Below, one piece after another: positions 1 to 5,978 of a stretch of DNA of 5,978 bases. The notes under the pieces were generated by a model. The model worked only from the letters and a program-made list of their open reading frames with translations, made no database searches and had not been told where the DNA came from. The position numbers were made by a program, and so were the translations under genes. How positions within the stretch are numbered: the stretch's first letter is position 1; every line of letters begins with the position of its first letter. Source of the DNA: Balneolaceae bacterium (GTDB lineage: Bacteria > Bacteroidota > Rhodothermia > Balneolales > Balneolaceae); contig SKGY01000236.1 in assembly GCA_007117235.1 (NCBI GenBank), positions 1 to 5,978 of the forward strand. The letters run 5' to 3'.

Positions 1-1557
1 TCGGACAATTACCGGATTGAAAAAGCAAAGGGTTTAAAGGGGTTAAGTGAAGGCGATACACTCGCAATTTCATTAAATGCTGAGGAGAAAGATTGTTCGC
101 ACTTTTTTTACCGAGACTTTGAAGACGAGTTACCCCAATTAACGGGGAACAAAGAGAATAGTGTATTCTTTCCGCTTCGTACAAGCGATCATCATATTGG
201 ATTTTTATTTATCGGTGGTAAGGCAAACGGCCAGCCATATTTAGACAGGGAGCTGGAATTTGTTGAAAGTCTTACAATTATCACCTCAGTGGCCATTTTC
301 AACTCTGAGCTTTTTGATGAATTAAAGCTAACAAATAGAAAACTCGACAGACGGATTCACGAGCTAAATACGCTGTTGGACTTATCAAAGGAGTTTAACC
401 TTCTTACTGATCGTGAAAAAATTGCCCGTATTTTTAAATTCGCACTACTTGGACAGCTGTTTGTACGAACGTTTTTTCTGATATATAAAACACCTGAATC
501 AGCAAAGATACTGGCTTCAAGCGGATTGGTGAAAAATCCTACTAATACAGAAATTGAAGATATTTTTAAGGATTGCCCTGTAGATGTGTTTAAACCGAAC
601 GATCAGTTCAAAGAAAAACATAGCTTCATAAAATTGAACAAAATTTCGCATTTGGTTGGAATTTCTGTTCAGGGCGAACATGCAGCGGTAATCGCCGTTG
701 GTGAACGGGCAAATGGTGAACCATTTGCCGAAAGTGATTTCAACTTTTTAAAATCATTAGCGAATTTAGCCGTCAATTCAATTCAAAAAACCTATTTTCT
801 TGAAGAGCGAATTGATAAAGAGAGAATAGAGGAAGAGTTGGCTATTGCTAAATCTATTCAAAGGGGATTACTACCCAATCCAATACCTGAAGTACAAGGA
901 ATAGATTTGGCGGCACAGACAATATCGTCTCGTGAGGTGGGTGGTGACTATTTTGATATTGCTAAAACTCCGGATAATGGTACTATATTTGCAATTGCCG
1001 ATGTAACCGGAAAAGGTGTTCCAGCTGCACTTCTGATGGCAAATTTGCAGTCGATGTTACATATCCTTTTACCGGTTGATATTACACTGTCGGAGGCTAC
1101 TGAGCGTATCAATGATTTACTTTTCAAAAATACACCGAGTGATAAATTCATCACCTTTTTCTGGGGAAAGTACATGAATGAACATAGTATTTTCCAATAT
1201 GTAAATGCAGGTCATAATCCTCCTTTACTACTAAGGAGTGATAGTTCTGAGTTCGAAGAGTTAGACGAAGGTGGACTGCTATTGGGTGCAATGCAAACGA
1301 TATCACCCTATGTTCAAACTGATATTAAATTAAATCCCGGGGATCTGCTTGTATGCTATACAGATGGGGTAAATGAAGCATTTGACCCAAAGGGTATCGA
1401 AGAGTATGGAGAAGAGAGGCTGAAGTCGTGCATTTTAACTCATCGAAAGAAAAAAGCTTCTCTGATTTTAAAAGAGATTGAAGCTGATGTAAATCAATAC
1501 ACAGACCGGAATTTTCAAGATGATCTCACTCTATTAATTATTAAGGCAACCGAGTAA
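1..1557 (+). CDS. GAF-GAF-PP2C (RsbU/SpoIIE-type) serine/threonine phosphatase, 5'-truncated by window edge
   Basis: The frame is open from base 1 to the TAA at 1555-1557, giving 518 visible residues; the gene continues upstream. The GTG at 289 lies inside a conserved-looking domain and is not the start. Residues 1-105 look like the end of a GAF sensor domain (FFPLRTSDHHIGFLFIGG, then a helix). A charged linker (about 98-124) leads to a second GAF-like region (about 125-265) and a signalling helix (about 268-290, EERIDKERIEEE). The PP2C domain (about 300-517) has the metal-binding aspartate motifs GGDYFD (D316, D319), ADVTGKG (D334), YTDG (D455) and QDDLT (D507, D508), plus NAGHNPP at 402, so it should be catalytically active. 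Known relatives dephosphorylate STAS-domain anti-sigma antagonists in response to a signal sensed by the N-terminal domains. The ligand and partner here are unknown. The protein is probably cytoplasmic: no membrane segment is visible. Its 3' end overlaps the convergent mltF-like gene by 17 bp. Confidence 0.93.
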   Translation, partial: SDNYRIEKAKGLKGLSEGDTLAISLNAEEKDCSHFFYRDFEDELPQLTGNKENSVFFPLRTSDHHIGFLFIGGKANGQPYLDRELEFVESLTIITSVAIFNSELFDELKLTNRKLDRRIHELNTLLDLSKEFNLLTDREKIARIFKFALLGQLFVRTFFLIYKTPESAKILASSGLVKNPTNTEIEDIFKDCPVDVFKPNDQFKEKHSFIKLNKISHLVGISVQGEHAAVIAVGERANGEPFAESDFNFLKSLANLAVNSIQKTYFLEERIDKERIEEELAIAKSIQRGLLPNPIPEVQGIDLAAQTISSREVGGDYFDIAKTPDNGTIFAIADVTGKGVPAALLMANLQSMLHILLPVDITLSEATERINDLLFKNTPSDKFITFFWGKYMNEHSIFQYVNAGHNPPLLLRSDSSEFEELDEGGLLLGAMQTISPYVQTDIKLNPGDLLVCYTDGVNEAFDPKGIEEYGEERLKSCILTHRKKKASLILKEIEADVNQYTDRNFQDDLTLLIIKATE

Positions 1558-3088
1558 ACTCGGGACTCGTCAAGTTCGTCATACCTGATCGTTGCTGATT
1601 TTCAGCAAGTGCTATAATGGCCTCATAAGTTCTATACCTATTCTTGATCTCCTTCACATATTGAACCGGTTCAATACCGCGGGCAAACCCATATCTGGCA
1701 TCTTGATGATACCTTCTCTGCATCAATTTCAGAAGTGCATCTGCTACATTTTCCCACTCATTTGGATTTTTATTATGATCAATAGCCAATCTTCTGGCAT
1801 CAGCCATATGACCTAAACCAACGTTATATGTGGCAAGCGCAAGCGCCCATTGGTTCTCCTTATCCAGATAGGAGTAGTGATGTAAATGCTCTCTGATTAT
1901 TCTTGCACCTTCCTTAATGTTCTTAACCGGATCATATAAATCATCATAGCTGATTATAGAGAAGCGGGGAATAACCTGCATCAATCCAACTGCACCCGCC
2001 CAGCTTTTACTGTTCGGGTTAAAGCTTGACTCCTGAGCAATCATTGCGGTTAGCATCAACCAGTCCAGATCTAAAGAATCTGCAACGGATTTAACGATGT
2101 CGTCAAAAGGGGAGATGATACCAATTGTCTGGAACTGCCACTCAGGGTTGTAGTACTCTGCAATTTGCCTGCTCTCTTCAAAGTATTTTCTTCTAAGAAC
2201 ATTTAGAAATGTGGAACGGCGAGGTCTGTCTCTGTCTTCTGTAAATCGAAAATGCTTATACATAAAACGATTCATACGTGATTCAAGATCCGGGGCGTTA
2301 TTTCTAATAACCCAAGCGATTGTATCTTTTTCTGAAATTATCGGACCAGGAATTAGTCCATCCATATAGCGATTAGCCGCATCAAACATATTGTCATCAG
2401 CAACAGTGGCTAATATTTCACCTTCAGCAACCTGAACAAGAGATGCTTCAGTATCTAAGCCATCTGACAAAATGTTGATCTGAATATCGAAGTCATACTC
2501 GTTATTTAACTCATTCAGTCTCTGAAAGTAAGAGCTATTTCTTCTTACTGAAACCGGAATTCCGGATTGATAAAGCTCCTCAAGTGTGACTGGATAAGGG
2601 CTAATTTCGGTTGAGTAGACCAAAATTTGATCAACAAGATTATATGGCCTTGTAAAATTAGCTACTTCTCTCCTTTCCGGAGTAATCGTGTAGTTAGCGG
2701 CTATAACATCACCAACACCACTATTAAGCAGATCAAAAGGATTTTCGTCTGCACCTACTATGATAACTTCCAGTGCTAAATCATTCTCTCTGGCGAACTC
2801 CCTTACCAATTCATATTCGAAACCCACCTCTATGCCTTGATTCAAGAAGTAAGTATTGGAACTGTAGTGAGTTATCATGCGCAGAACCCCACTATGCTTG
2901 ATTTCAGCAAAGTCTCGTTTAACAGGTTCTATTTCTGTAATCGGCCCTATTTGTTCCGATAGCTCACTCTCCGATAAACTACTTTCCTGAAATGAACATC
3001 CTGCTGCTAGGATTGTTATAAATGCAGAAAAAATAATTACTTTCTGCACCTGTCCAATCCATGAAATTTGTAGCCTTTTTATGTGCAT
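1541..3088 (-). CDS. mltF: MltF-like lipoprotein: solute-binding domain plus lytic murein transglycosylase
   Basis: A 515-residue protein, close to E. coli MltF (about 518). An N-terminal hydrophobic signal (about 17-30) ends in a lipobox, LAAGC, with Cys31 as the likely lipidated residue, so it should be a membrane-anchored lipoprotein of the periplasm. Residues about 66-290 form a family 3 solute-binding domain, with the typical GDVIAANYTITPERR segment near 126-140. Residues about 325-460 form the SLT domain: catalytic Glu353 in AQESSFNP, then GLMQV (369-373) and ATYNVG (419-424). Family members cleave the MurNAc-GlcNAc bond of peptidoglycan to 1,6-anhydroMurNAc; the solute-binding half is thought to regulate the enzyme or bind muropeptides. 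The ATG at 3088 is chosen because it gives a basic n-region (HIKR) before the hydrophobic core. A GTG at codon 14 (3049) with GGA upstream is a possible alternative. The gene is probably monocistronic: 271 bp separate it from the gene upstream. It could be annotated only as an ABC-type solute-binding protein, but the SLT half argues against a transport role. Confidence 0.9.
   Translation of the reverse strand: MHIKRLQISWIGQVQKVIIFSAFITILAAGCSFQESSLSESELSEQIGPITEIEPVKRDFAEIKHSGVLRMITHYSSNTYFLNQGIEVGFEYELVREFARENDLALEVIIVGADENPFDLLNSGVGDVIAANYTITPERREVANFTRPYNLVDQILVYSTEISPYPVTLEELYQSGIPVSVRRNSSYFQRLNELNNEYDFDIQINILSDGLDTEASLVQVAEGEILATVADDNMFDAANRYMDGLIPGPIISEKDTIAWVIRNNAPDLESRMNRFMYKHFRFTEDRDRPRRSTFLNVLRRKYFEESRQIAEYYNPEWQFQTIGIISPFDDIVKSVADSLDLDWLMLTAMIAQESSFNPNSKSWAGAVGLMQVIPRFSIISYDDLYDPVKNIKEGARIIREHLHHYSYLDKENQWALALATYNVGLGHMADARRLAIDHNKNPNEWENVADALLKLMQRRYHQDARYGFARGIEPVQYVKEIKNRYRTYEAIIALAENQQRSGMTNLTSPEFTRLP
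1550..1563. repeat. Perfect 6-bp inverted repeat across the convergent 3' ends
   Basis: CCGAGT (1550-1555) and ACTCGG (1558-1563) are separated by two bases; as RNA this would form a 5-bp G/C-rich stem with a TAAA loop. It contains the stop codon of the plus-strand phosphatase and lies within the last codons of the minus-strand mltF-like gene. No T-tract follows on either strand, so it is not a canonical intrinsic terminator. It may still protect 3' ends or slow polymerase between the converging genes. Confidence 0.45.
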
Positions 3089-3093
3089 ATATT

Positions 3094-3109
3094 ACAGGTT
3101 AATTCCTGT
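3094..3109 (-). repeat. Short hairpin in the leader of the mltF-like gene
   Basis: ACAGG and CCTGT arms are separated by six A/T bases and end 5 nt before the ATG at 3088. In the mltF-like mRNA this could fold just ahead of the start codon and cover the only weak SD-like AGG. The arms are only 5 bp, so chance is possible. Confidence 0.3.
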
Positions 3110-3112
3110 TTA

Positions 3113-3118
3113 ATTATA
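3113..3118 (-). promoter_or_regulatory. Possible -10 element for the mltF-like gene
   Basis: The minus strand reads TATAAT here, 25 nt upstream of the ATG at 3088. No good TTGACA-like -35 is found at 16-18 bp, and no convincing Bacteroidota-type -33 TTTG lies at the expected spacing. In such A/T-rich DNA this match is weak evidence. Confidence 0.2.
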
Positions 3119-3154
3119 GCTCTCTTATTGGTTCTAAAGCTATTTTCTTACATA

Positions 3155-3175
3155 TCTAGGGTAATTAACTCTAGA
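3155..3175. repeat. 21-bp operator-like dyad upstream of the mltF-like gene
   Basis: TCTAGGGT (3155-3162) and ACTCTAGA (3168-3175) form 8-bp arms around a 5-bp A/T centre (AATTA), with one non-Watson-Crick position (G3160 opposite T3170). It lies 67-87 bp upstream of the ATG at 3088. Its size and symmetry suit a dimeric regulator binding site, but no regulator gene is in view and no second copy was seen. Confidence 0.3.
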
Positions 3176-3226
3176 CTTAACGTTCTAATCTCTTAAATCG
3201 TTTAACTCTTATAATAGAACAAGTAA

Positions 3227-3250
3227 TTGGCGCTCAGTTGTTAGCGCCAA
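3227..3250 (-). terminator. Strong stem-loop in the gap between the EamA gene and the mltF-like gene
   Basis: TTGGCGCT (3227-3234) and AGCGCCAA (3243-3250) are perfect 8-bp arms with an 8-nt loop, and further A/T pairing is possible with one bulged A. It lies about 110 nt downstream of the EamA stop codon on the minus strand. No run of T follows directly on that strand (TTACTTGTTC), so it is at best a non-canonical terminator or a 3'-end-stabilising hairpin; an operator role for the downstream gene is also possible. Confidence 0.4.
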
Positions 3251-3359
3251 ATTCACAAGTCTTAATTTTTGCTAAATCAATTATTTATTTCTTCAAATTA
3301 GTTCAATTCATCAGTTCGAGCAAATAAGACGGCTTTTATTTAAAAATACTAATGCTTTG

Positions 3360-4286
3360 TCAGATAGGTTTTTTATTGCGATGAGTTACTCTTTTCGACC
3401 ACGTAAGACCTACCCCAATAATTATGATCAACATTGCAAAAAATGATATTGATGACGGAATTTCACCAAAAATAATTATTGCCAGAATAGCTGCTATAAC
3501 AGCCTCAGATAGCACCAATGTAGACAGCAGCGTAGGTGAAATATATTTCACTGCATAGTTCATTGCCCCGTGTCCTAATACCGTTGGACCGGCCGCAAGA
3601 GCAATTCCAACCCACATTCCGGTAAGCGATATATGAGGAATACCACCTACCCAAATAATTGTTAAAATTGTACAAGTAATGGTGGCGTAGAGATAGACGT
3701 AAAAGACATAGTCGATCCATTCAGTTTGTTGTCGTATTCGTCTGCCAAGTAAGAAATAGACAACAAAAATTACTGCAGCCATAAATGCCAGACTATTTCC
3801 AAAAAGAGCATTCGGAAATTGATCCATGCTACTTTCATCTGCCAACCCTAAAAGCATTGACCCCCCAAATGCAACAAATACACCTATCCAGACTAGTGGT
3901 CTAAAGTTCTTTTTAAAAAGTAACCGCTCGGCCAGAATGAGCATAACCGGATGCATTGTAACCAAAACTGAAGCAGATGCAACTGATGTGTAGTGAATTG
4001 AGCCTATCCAAAATGTGAAGTGTAAACCAAGACTCACGCCTGCAGCAATCAACAAGTAATTTTTTATACCAACCTCTCTAAGCTGCTTAAGAGGGGTTCG
4101 CTTTGGAAGCCAAAACGGCAATAGCATCAAGACAGCAAAACCGGTGCGCATTGAAGAGAGCGCGAGCGGTTCAATATCTGTAGCAAACCGGACAAAAATC
4201 GGAGCAAAGCCGAATGTGAGCAATCCCGCCACCAGAAGCAGTACAACTTTTAGCAGCGGTATTTCCTGAGGGTTCGATGTGTTCAA
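3360..4286 (-). CDS. EamA/DMT-superfamily permease
   Basis: A 308-residue, very hydrophobic protein with about ten membrane helices (roughly 12-34, 40-58, 74-94, 100-120, 130-148, 160-180, 190-212, 222-242, 248-272, 280-296) arranged as two EamA repeats (about 14-145 and 163-296). Family-like features are HPVMLILAERLLF (112-124) at the end of repeat 1 and the matching LSEAVIAAI...FGE (259-275) in repeat 2. The length is typical of DMT exporters. It acts in the inner membrane and probably moves a small metabolite; the substrate cannot be read from sequence. The start is TTG at 4286: no ATG, GTG or other TTG lies in frame between it and the upstream stop at 4326, and the first internal ATG (Met46) would remove the first helix. 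There is no clear Shine-Dalgarno site, and the start is 5 bp after the stop of the DUF4293 gene, which suggests one transcript and translational coupling. Confidence 0.9.
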   Translation of the reverse strand: MNTSNPQEIPLLKVVLLLVAGLLTFGFAPIFVRFATDIEPLALSSMRTGFAVLMLLPFWLPKRTPLKQLREVGIKNYLLIAAGVSLGLHFTFWIGSIHYTSVASASVLVTMHPVMLILAERLLFKKNFRPLVWIGVFVAFGGSMLLGLADESSMDQFPNALFGNSLAFMAAVIFVVYFLLGRRIRQQTEWIDYVFYVYLYATITCTILTIIWVGGIPHISLTGMWVGIALAAGPTVLGHGAMNYAVKYISPTLLSTLVLSEAVIAAILAIIIFGEIPSSISFFAMLIIIIGVGLTWSKRVTHRNKKPI

Positions 4287-4291
4287 ATATA

Positions 4292-4699
4292 TTAGCGGAT
4301 GCGATCCATTGATTTGACCAGCTCTTCATCTTTTTTTATTGAGCTTCCGGCAAGCCAAAATAGTATAAGCACAAGCACTATTAATCCGGTTGACAATACT
4401 TCTTTCAAGAGAAATGTACCAAATCCACCCAAAGAGAAAAGTACACCTGCTGCAAAGCCCAATGCAACGATGTGCATATACGTGCCCGCTTTCACCAACT
4501 TCAGTTGATTTGTCCTATTTTTATAGAGAAATATTGAAATAAGTCCTGTCATAGCAGCCAGTGTAAGAGTAATGGCAAATCCCAAACCAATCCACGCAGC
4601 GGGGTCAGCCATAGCATGCCTGTAAAGTGGGGTAAAGAAAACTGCCATGTTTAAAATAAATACTAATGCAAGGTAGAGGGACTGTGGTCTTTGTATCAC
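4292..4699 (-). CDS. DUF4293-family four-helix membrane protein, function unknown
   Basis: A 135-residue protein with four predicted membrane helices (about 7-25, 36-58, 73-92, 100-118), short basic loops (KNRTNQLKLVK near 60-70) and a charged C-terminal tail, IKKDEELVKSMDRIR (121-135). The MIQR start and the KKDE-V-S-DR tail match my recollection of DUF4293, an uncharacterised family of Bacteroidota. The GTG at 4699 is taken as the start because it gives the family-typical MIQR beginning and has an AAAGGA ribosome binding site 9 nt upstream. The protein sits in the inner membrane, probably with the tail in the cytoplasm. It is the first gene of a two-gene unit with the EamA permease, 5 bp apart. 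No function is known to me, and the permease neighbour alone does not assign one. Confidence 0.85.
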   Translation of the reverse strand: MIQRPQSLYLALVFILNMAVFFTPLYRHAMADPAAWIGLGFAITLTLAAMTGLISIFLYKNRTNQLKLVKAGTYMHIVALGFAAGVLFSLGGFGTFLLKEVLSTGLIVLVLILFWLAGSSIKKDEELVKSMDRIR

Positions 4700-4708
4700 G
4701 ATAATAGA

Positions 4709-4714
4709 TCCTTT
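4709..4714 (-). promoter_or_regulatory. Ribosome binding site fixing the GTG start of the DUF4293 gene
   Basis: The minus strand reads AAAGGA here, 9 nt before the GTG at 4699. It supports the non-ATG start, which also gives the family-typical N-terminus. It is the clearest Shine-Dalgarno match in the window; the EamA and mltF-like starts lack one. Confidence 0.55.
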
Positions 4715-4726
4715 TTCGTTTTTATG

Positions 4727-4771
4727 AAAAAATAAGAAAACACTCTGACAGTTTTCGACAAAGAAGTCAGA
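4727..4771 (-). terminator. Terminator-like hairpin after the RND permease gene
   Basis: On the minus strand, TCTGAC (4771-4766) and GTCAGA (4749-4744) form a 6-bp stem. The 16-nt interior can add A/T pairs. After GTG the strand runs TTTTCTTATTTTTT (4740-4727). Placed 22 nt after the RND stop, this fits a modest rho-independent terminator that would separate the RND gene from the DUF4293-EamA pair. The stem is short and the loop long, so efficiency is doubtful. Confidence 0.45.
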
Positions 4772-4792
4772 TACTTTTTCTCGAAAATTTTA

Positions 4793-5978
4793 TCACTTTA
4801 AAGAAGAAATTCTGTTTGCTAAAGAGTCGAATGCAGAATAAAGCACGGGCACTACAACAAGTGTGAGAAATGTTGCGAATGTAAGACCGCTTATAATTGC
4901 AATGCCCATCGGTCCCCAGAATGCCGTACTCTCTGATCCTATCTGAAAATTAGGATCGAAGTTTGCAAACAAGCCAACAAAATCTACGTTGATGCCAAAT
5001 GTCAGCGGAGCTAATCCCAAAATGGTAGTTAATGCTGTTAGAATTACCGGTCGAAAACGAATCAAACCCGCTTCGATGATTGCATTCTTCTTCTGCATCC
5101 CTTTTTCAGTAAGTTGCTTCACATAATCCAGCAATACGATATTGTTCACGCAAACAATACCGGCTAATGAAATGATGCCTATAAAGGTCATTAATCCGAA
5201 TGGAGTGCGAGTGAGGATTAAGCCAAGAAGTACACCTATCAAACTGAGACCAACTGCTGTCATAATTATAATTGGAGATACGATATTATTAAATTTAGCA
5301 AGCATCACAAGGAAAATAAGGGCAAATCCAACAAGCAGTGCAGTTGTCAAAAACCCGAATGCTTCTTCCTGATCTTCACTTTCTCCTGTGTATTCCATTG
5401 AATATCCCGGTGGCAGGCTTTCGCGATAATCAGCAAGCAACTGCTGTGTTGCCGCCAACACTTCCGGACCACTAAATCCGGGTGCGGCTTGTCCTTCAAT
5501 TGTCGCGGTTCGCTGTAAGTTCAGTCTCGTAATAGACCCTAACCCAACCCCTTCTTCGAAAGTGGCAACTGATACTAATGGAATTCTGGCTCCGGTTTGA
5601 GTCACAATATTCAAGTTTCTTAAACTCTCAAGGTCTTGTCTATCTTCCGGGCGAAGCCGAACAACAATATCGTACTCATCTTCACCATCACGCCATTTAC
5701 TTGCTTCCAATCCATTATTAGCTACTCTGATTGTCTGTGCAATATCTGCCATTGAAAGGCCAAAACGACTGGCTCTCTCATAGTCAACCAGAATGCGATA
5801 CTCCGGCAAGCCTCCACTTATGTTATTACGCACATCAACCAGACCTGGAACAGCCTGAGTAGCGGACGCCTCAATCAGCTTTTGATAGATCTCTTCCGTG
5901 ATCCGCGAAATTTCATCAAAATTTTCTCCGGAGATTTCAATATTTACCGGAGCACCTGTAGGAGGTCCCTGTTGCTCA
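4793..5978 (-). CDS. RND-family efflux permease (AcrB/HAE1-like), C-terminal part; 5' end beyond window
   Basis: The frame is open from the window edge (first full codon 5977-5975) to the TGA at 4795-4793: 394 residues, about the last third of a roughly 1,000-1,100-residue permease. The GTG at 5833 is internal; the upstream residues (QQGPPTGAPVNIEISG, then AVPGLVDVRNN) continue the family pattern. Residues 1-205 belong to the periplasmic porter/docking region, including GLPEYRILVDYERASRFGLS and YTGESEDQEE. Membrane helices TM8-TM12 follow at about 209-228, 234-254, 259-284, 310-328 and 355-381, with RFRPVILTALTTILGLAPL in TM11 and TFLTLVVVPVLY in TM12. Such proteins are proton-driven trimeric pumps in the inner membrane, working with a periplasmic adaptor and an outer-membrane channel; neither partner is in view. 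TM10 reads GIVCVNNIVLLDY, without the Lys that AcrB has (Lys940). A loop of about 25 residues between TM11 and TM12 is longer than in AcrB. Substrate class is not decidable. Confidence 0.93.
   Translation of the reverse strand, partial: EQQGPPTGAPVNIEISGENFDEISRITEEIYQKLIEASATQAVPGLVDVRNNISGGLPEYRILVDYERASRFGLSMADIAQTIRVANNGLEASKWRDGEDEYDIVVRLRPEDRQDLESLRNLNIVTQTGARIPLVSVATFEEGVGLGSITRLNLQRTATIEGQAAPGFSGPEVLAATQQLLADYRESLPPGYSMEYTGESEDQEEAFGFLTTALLVGFALIFLVMLAKFNNIVSPIIIMTAVGLSLIGVLLGLILTRTPFGLMTFIGIISLAGIVCVNNIVLLDYVKQLTEKGMQKKNAIIEAGLIRFRPVILTALTTILGLAPLTFGINVDFVGLFANFDPNFQIGSESTAFWGPMGIAIISGLTFATFLTLVVVPVLYSAFDSLANRISSLK

Larger units (their letters stand above)
3089..3359. other. Non-coding gap of 271 bp with three inverted repeats
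   Basis: This A/T-rich region lies between the stop of the EamA permease and the start of the mltF-like lipoprotein gene, both on the minus strand. I see no credible small ORF, tRNA or repeat family. It holds a strong stem-loop at 3227-3250, an operator-like dyad at 3155-3175, a short leader hairpin at 3094-3109 and a weak -10-like TATAAT at 3113-3118. The part nearest the EamA stop (3260-3359) shows only A/T-rich sequence with one all-A/T 6-bp inverted repeat (3322-3341). Confidence 0.7.

Noticed and set aside
948..1175. Minus-strand open frame of 75 codons inside the phosphatase gene
   Set aside because: It lies opposite the conserved PP2C motifs and has no recognisable domain or ribosome binding site.
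1592..1816. Plus-strand open frame of 74 codons inside the mltF-like gene
   Set aside because: It is antisense to the conserved SLT domain coding sequence, and its translation has no family likeness.
3210..3215. TATAAT on the plus strand in the 271-bp gap
   Set aside because: There is no matching -35 element, and no plus-strand gene follows in the window.
3322..3341. AAATAA/TTATTT inverted repeat 40 bp after the EamA stop, considered as a terminator
   Set aside because: The 6-bp stem is all A/T with an 8-nt loop and would be unstable; such pairs are expected by chance in this A/T-rich stretch.
5142..5372. Plus-strand open frame of 76 codons inside the RND gene
   Set aside because: It is antisense to the membrane helix region; the low-complexity translation reflects the codon pattern of the real gene.
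1..5978. A novel defence, mobile or RNA-based system
   Set aside because: I looked for CRISPR-like spaced repeats, terminal repeats, transposase or integrase genes, toxin-antitoxin pairs and tRNA-like cloverleaves and found none; every long gene falls in a familiar family.

Overview
The window (about 40% GC) looks like ordinary chromosomal sequence from a Gram-negative bacterium of the Bacteroidota/Balneolota (FCB) group. The best taxonomic clue is a small four-helix membrane protein (4292-4699, minus) that starts MIQR and ends in a KKDEELVKS-type tail, as in the DUF4293 family, which is largely confined to Bacteroidota and relatives. An RND efflux permease and a lipoprotein murein transglycosylase show that the cell has an outer membrane. 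The placement rests on recalled family features; no search was run.

Layout: bases 1-1557 (plus) carry the 3' part of a signalling protein with two GAF-type sensor regions and a C-terminal RsbU/SpoIIE-type PP2C phosphatase. Its reading frame is open from base 1, so the gene starts upstream of the window. It converges on, and overlaps by 17 bp, a minus-strand gene (1541-3088) for an MltF-like lipoprotein, with a solute-binding domain followed by a lytic transglycosylase domain. A 271-bp non-coding gap (3089-3359) holds three inverted repeats. Next, all on the minus strand, come an EamA/DMT-family permease (3360-4286, TTG start) and, 5 bp upstream of it, the DUF4293 protein (4292-4699, GTG start); these two look like an operon. 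A 93-bp gap with a terminator-like hairpin separates them from the C-terminal third of an RND-family permease (4793 to the window edge), whose 5' end lies beyond the window.

The genes do not form one obvious pathway. The four minus-strand genes all act at the envelope (efflux, a DMT-type carrier, an unknown inner-membrane protein, peptidoglycan turnover). The plus-strand phosphatase is probably a regulator of a partner-switching (STAS/anti-sigma) circuit whose partners are not in view. I see no RNA gene, mobile element, CRISPR array or clear novel system. The points of most interest are the clustered dyads upstream of the mltF-like gene, the hairpin shared by the convergent 3' ends, and the consecutive non-ATG starts.
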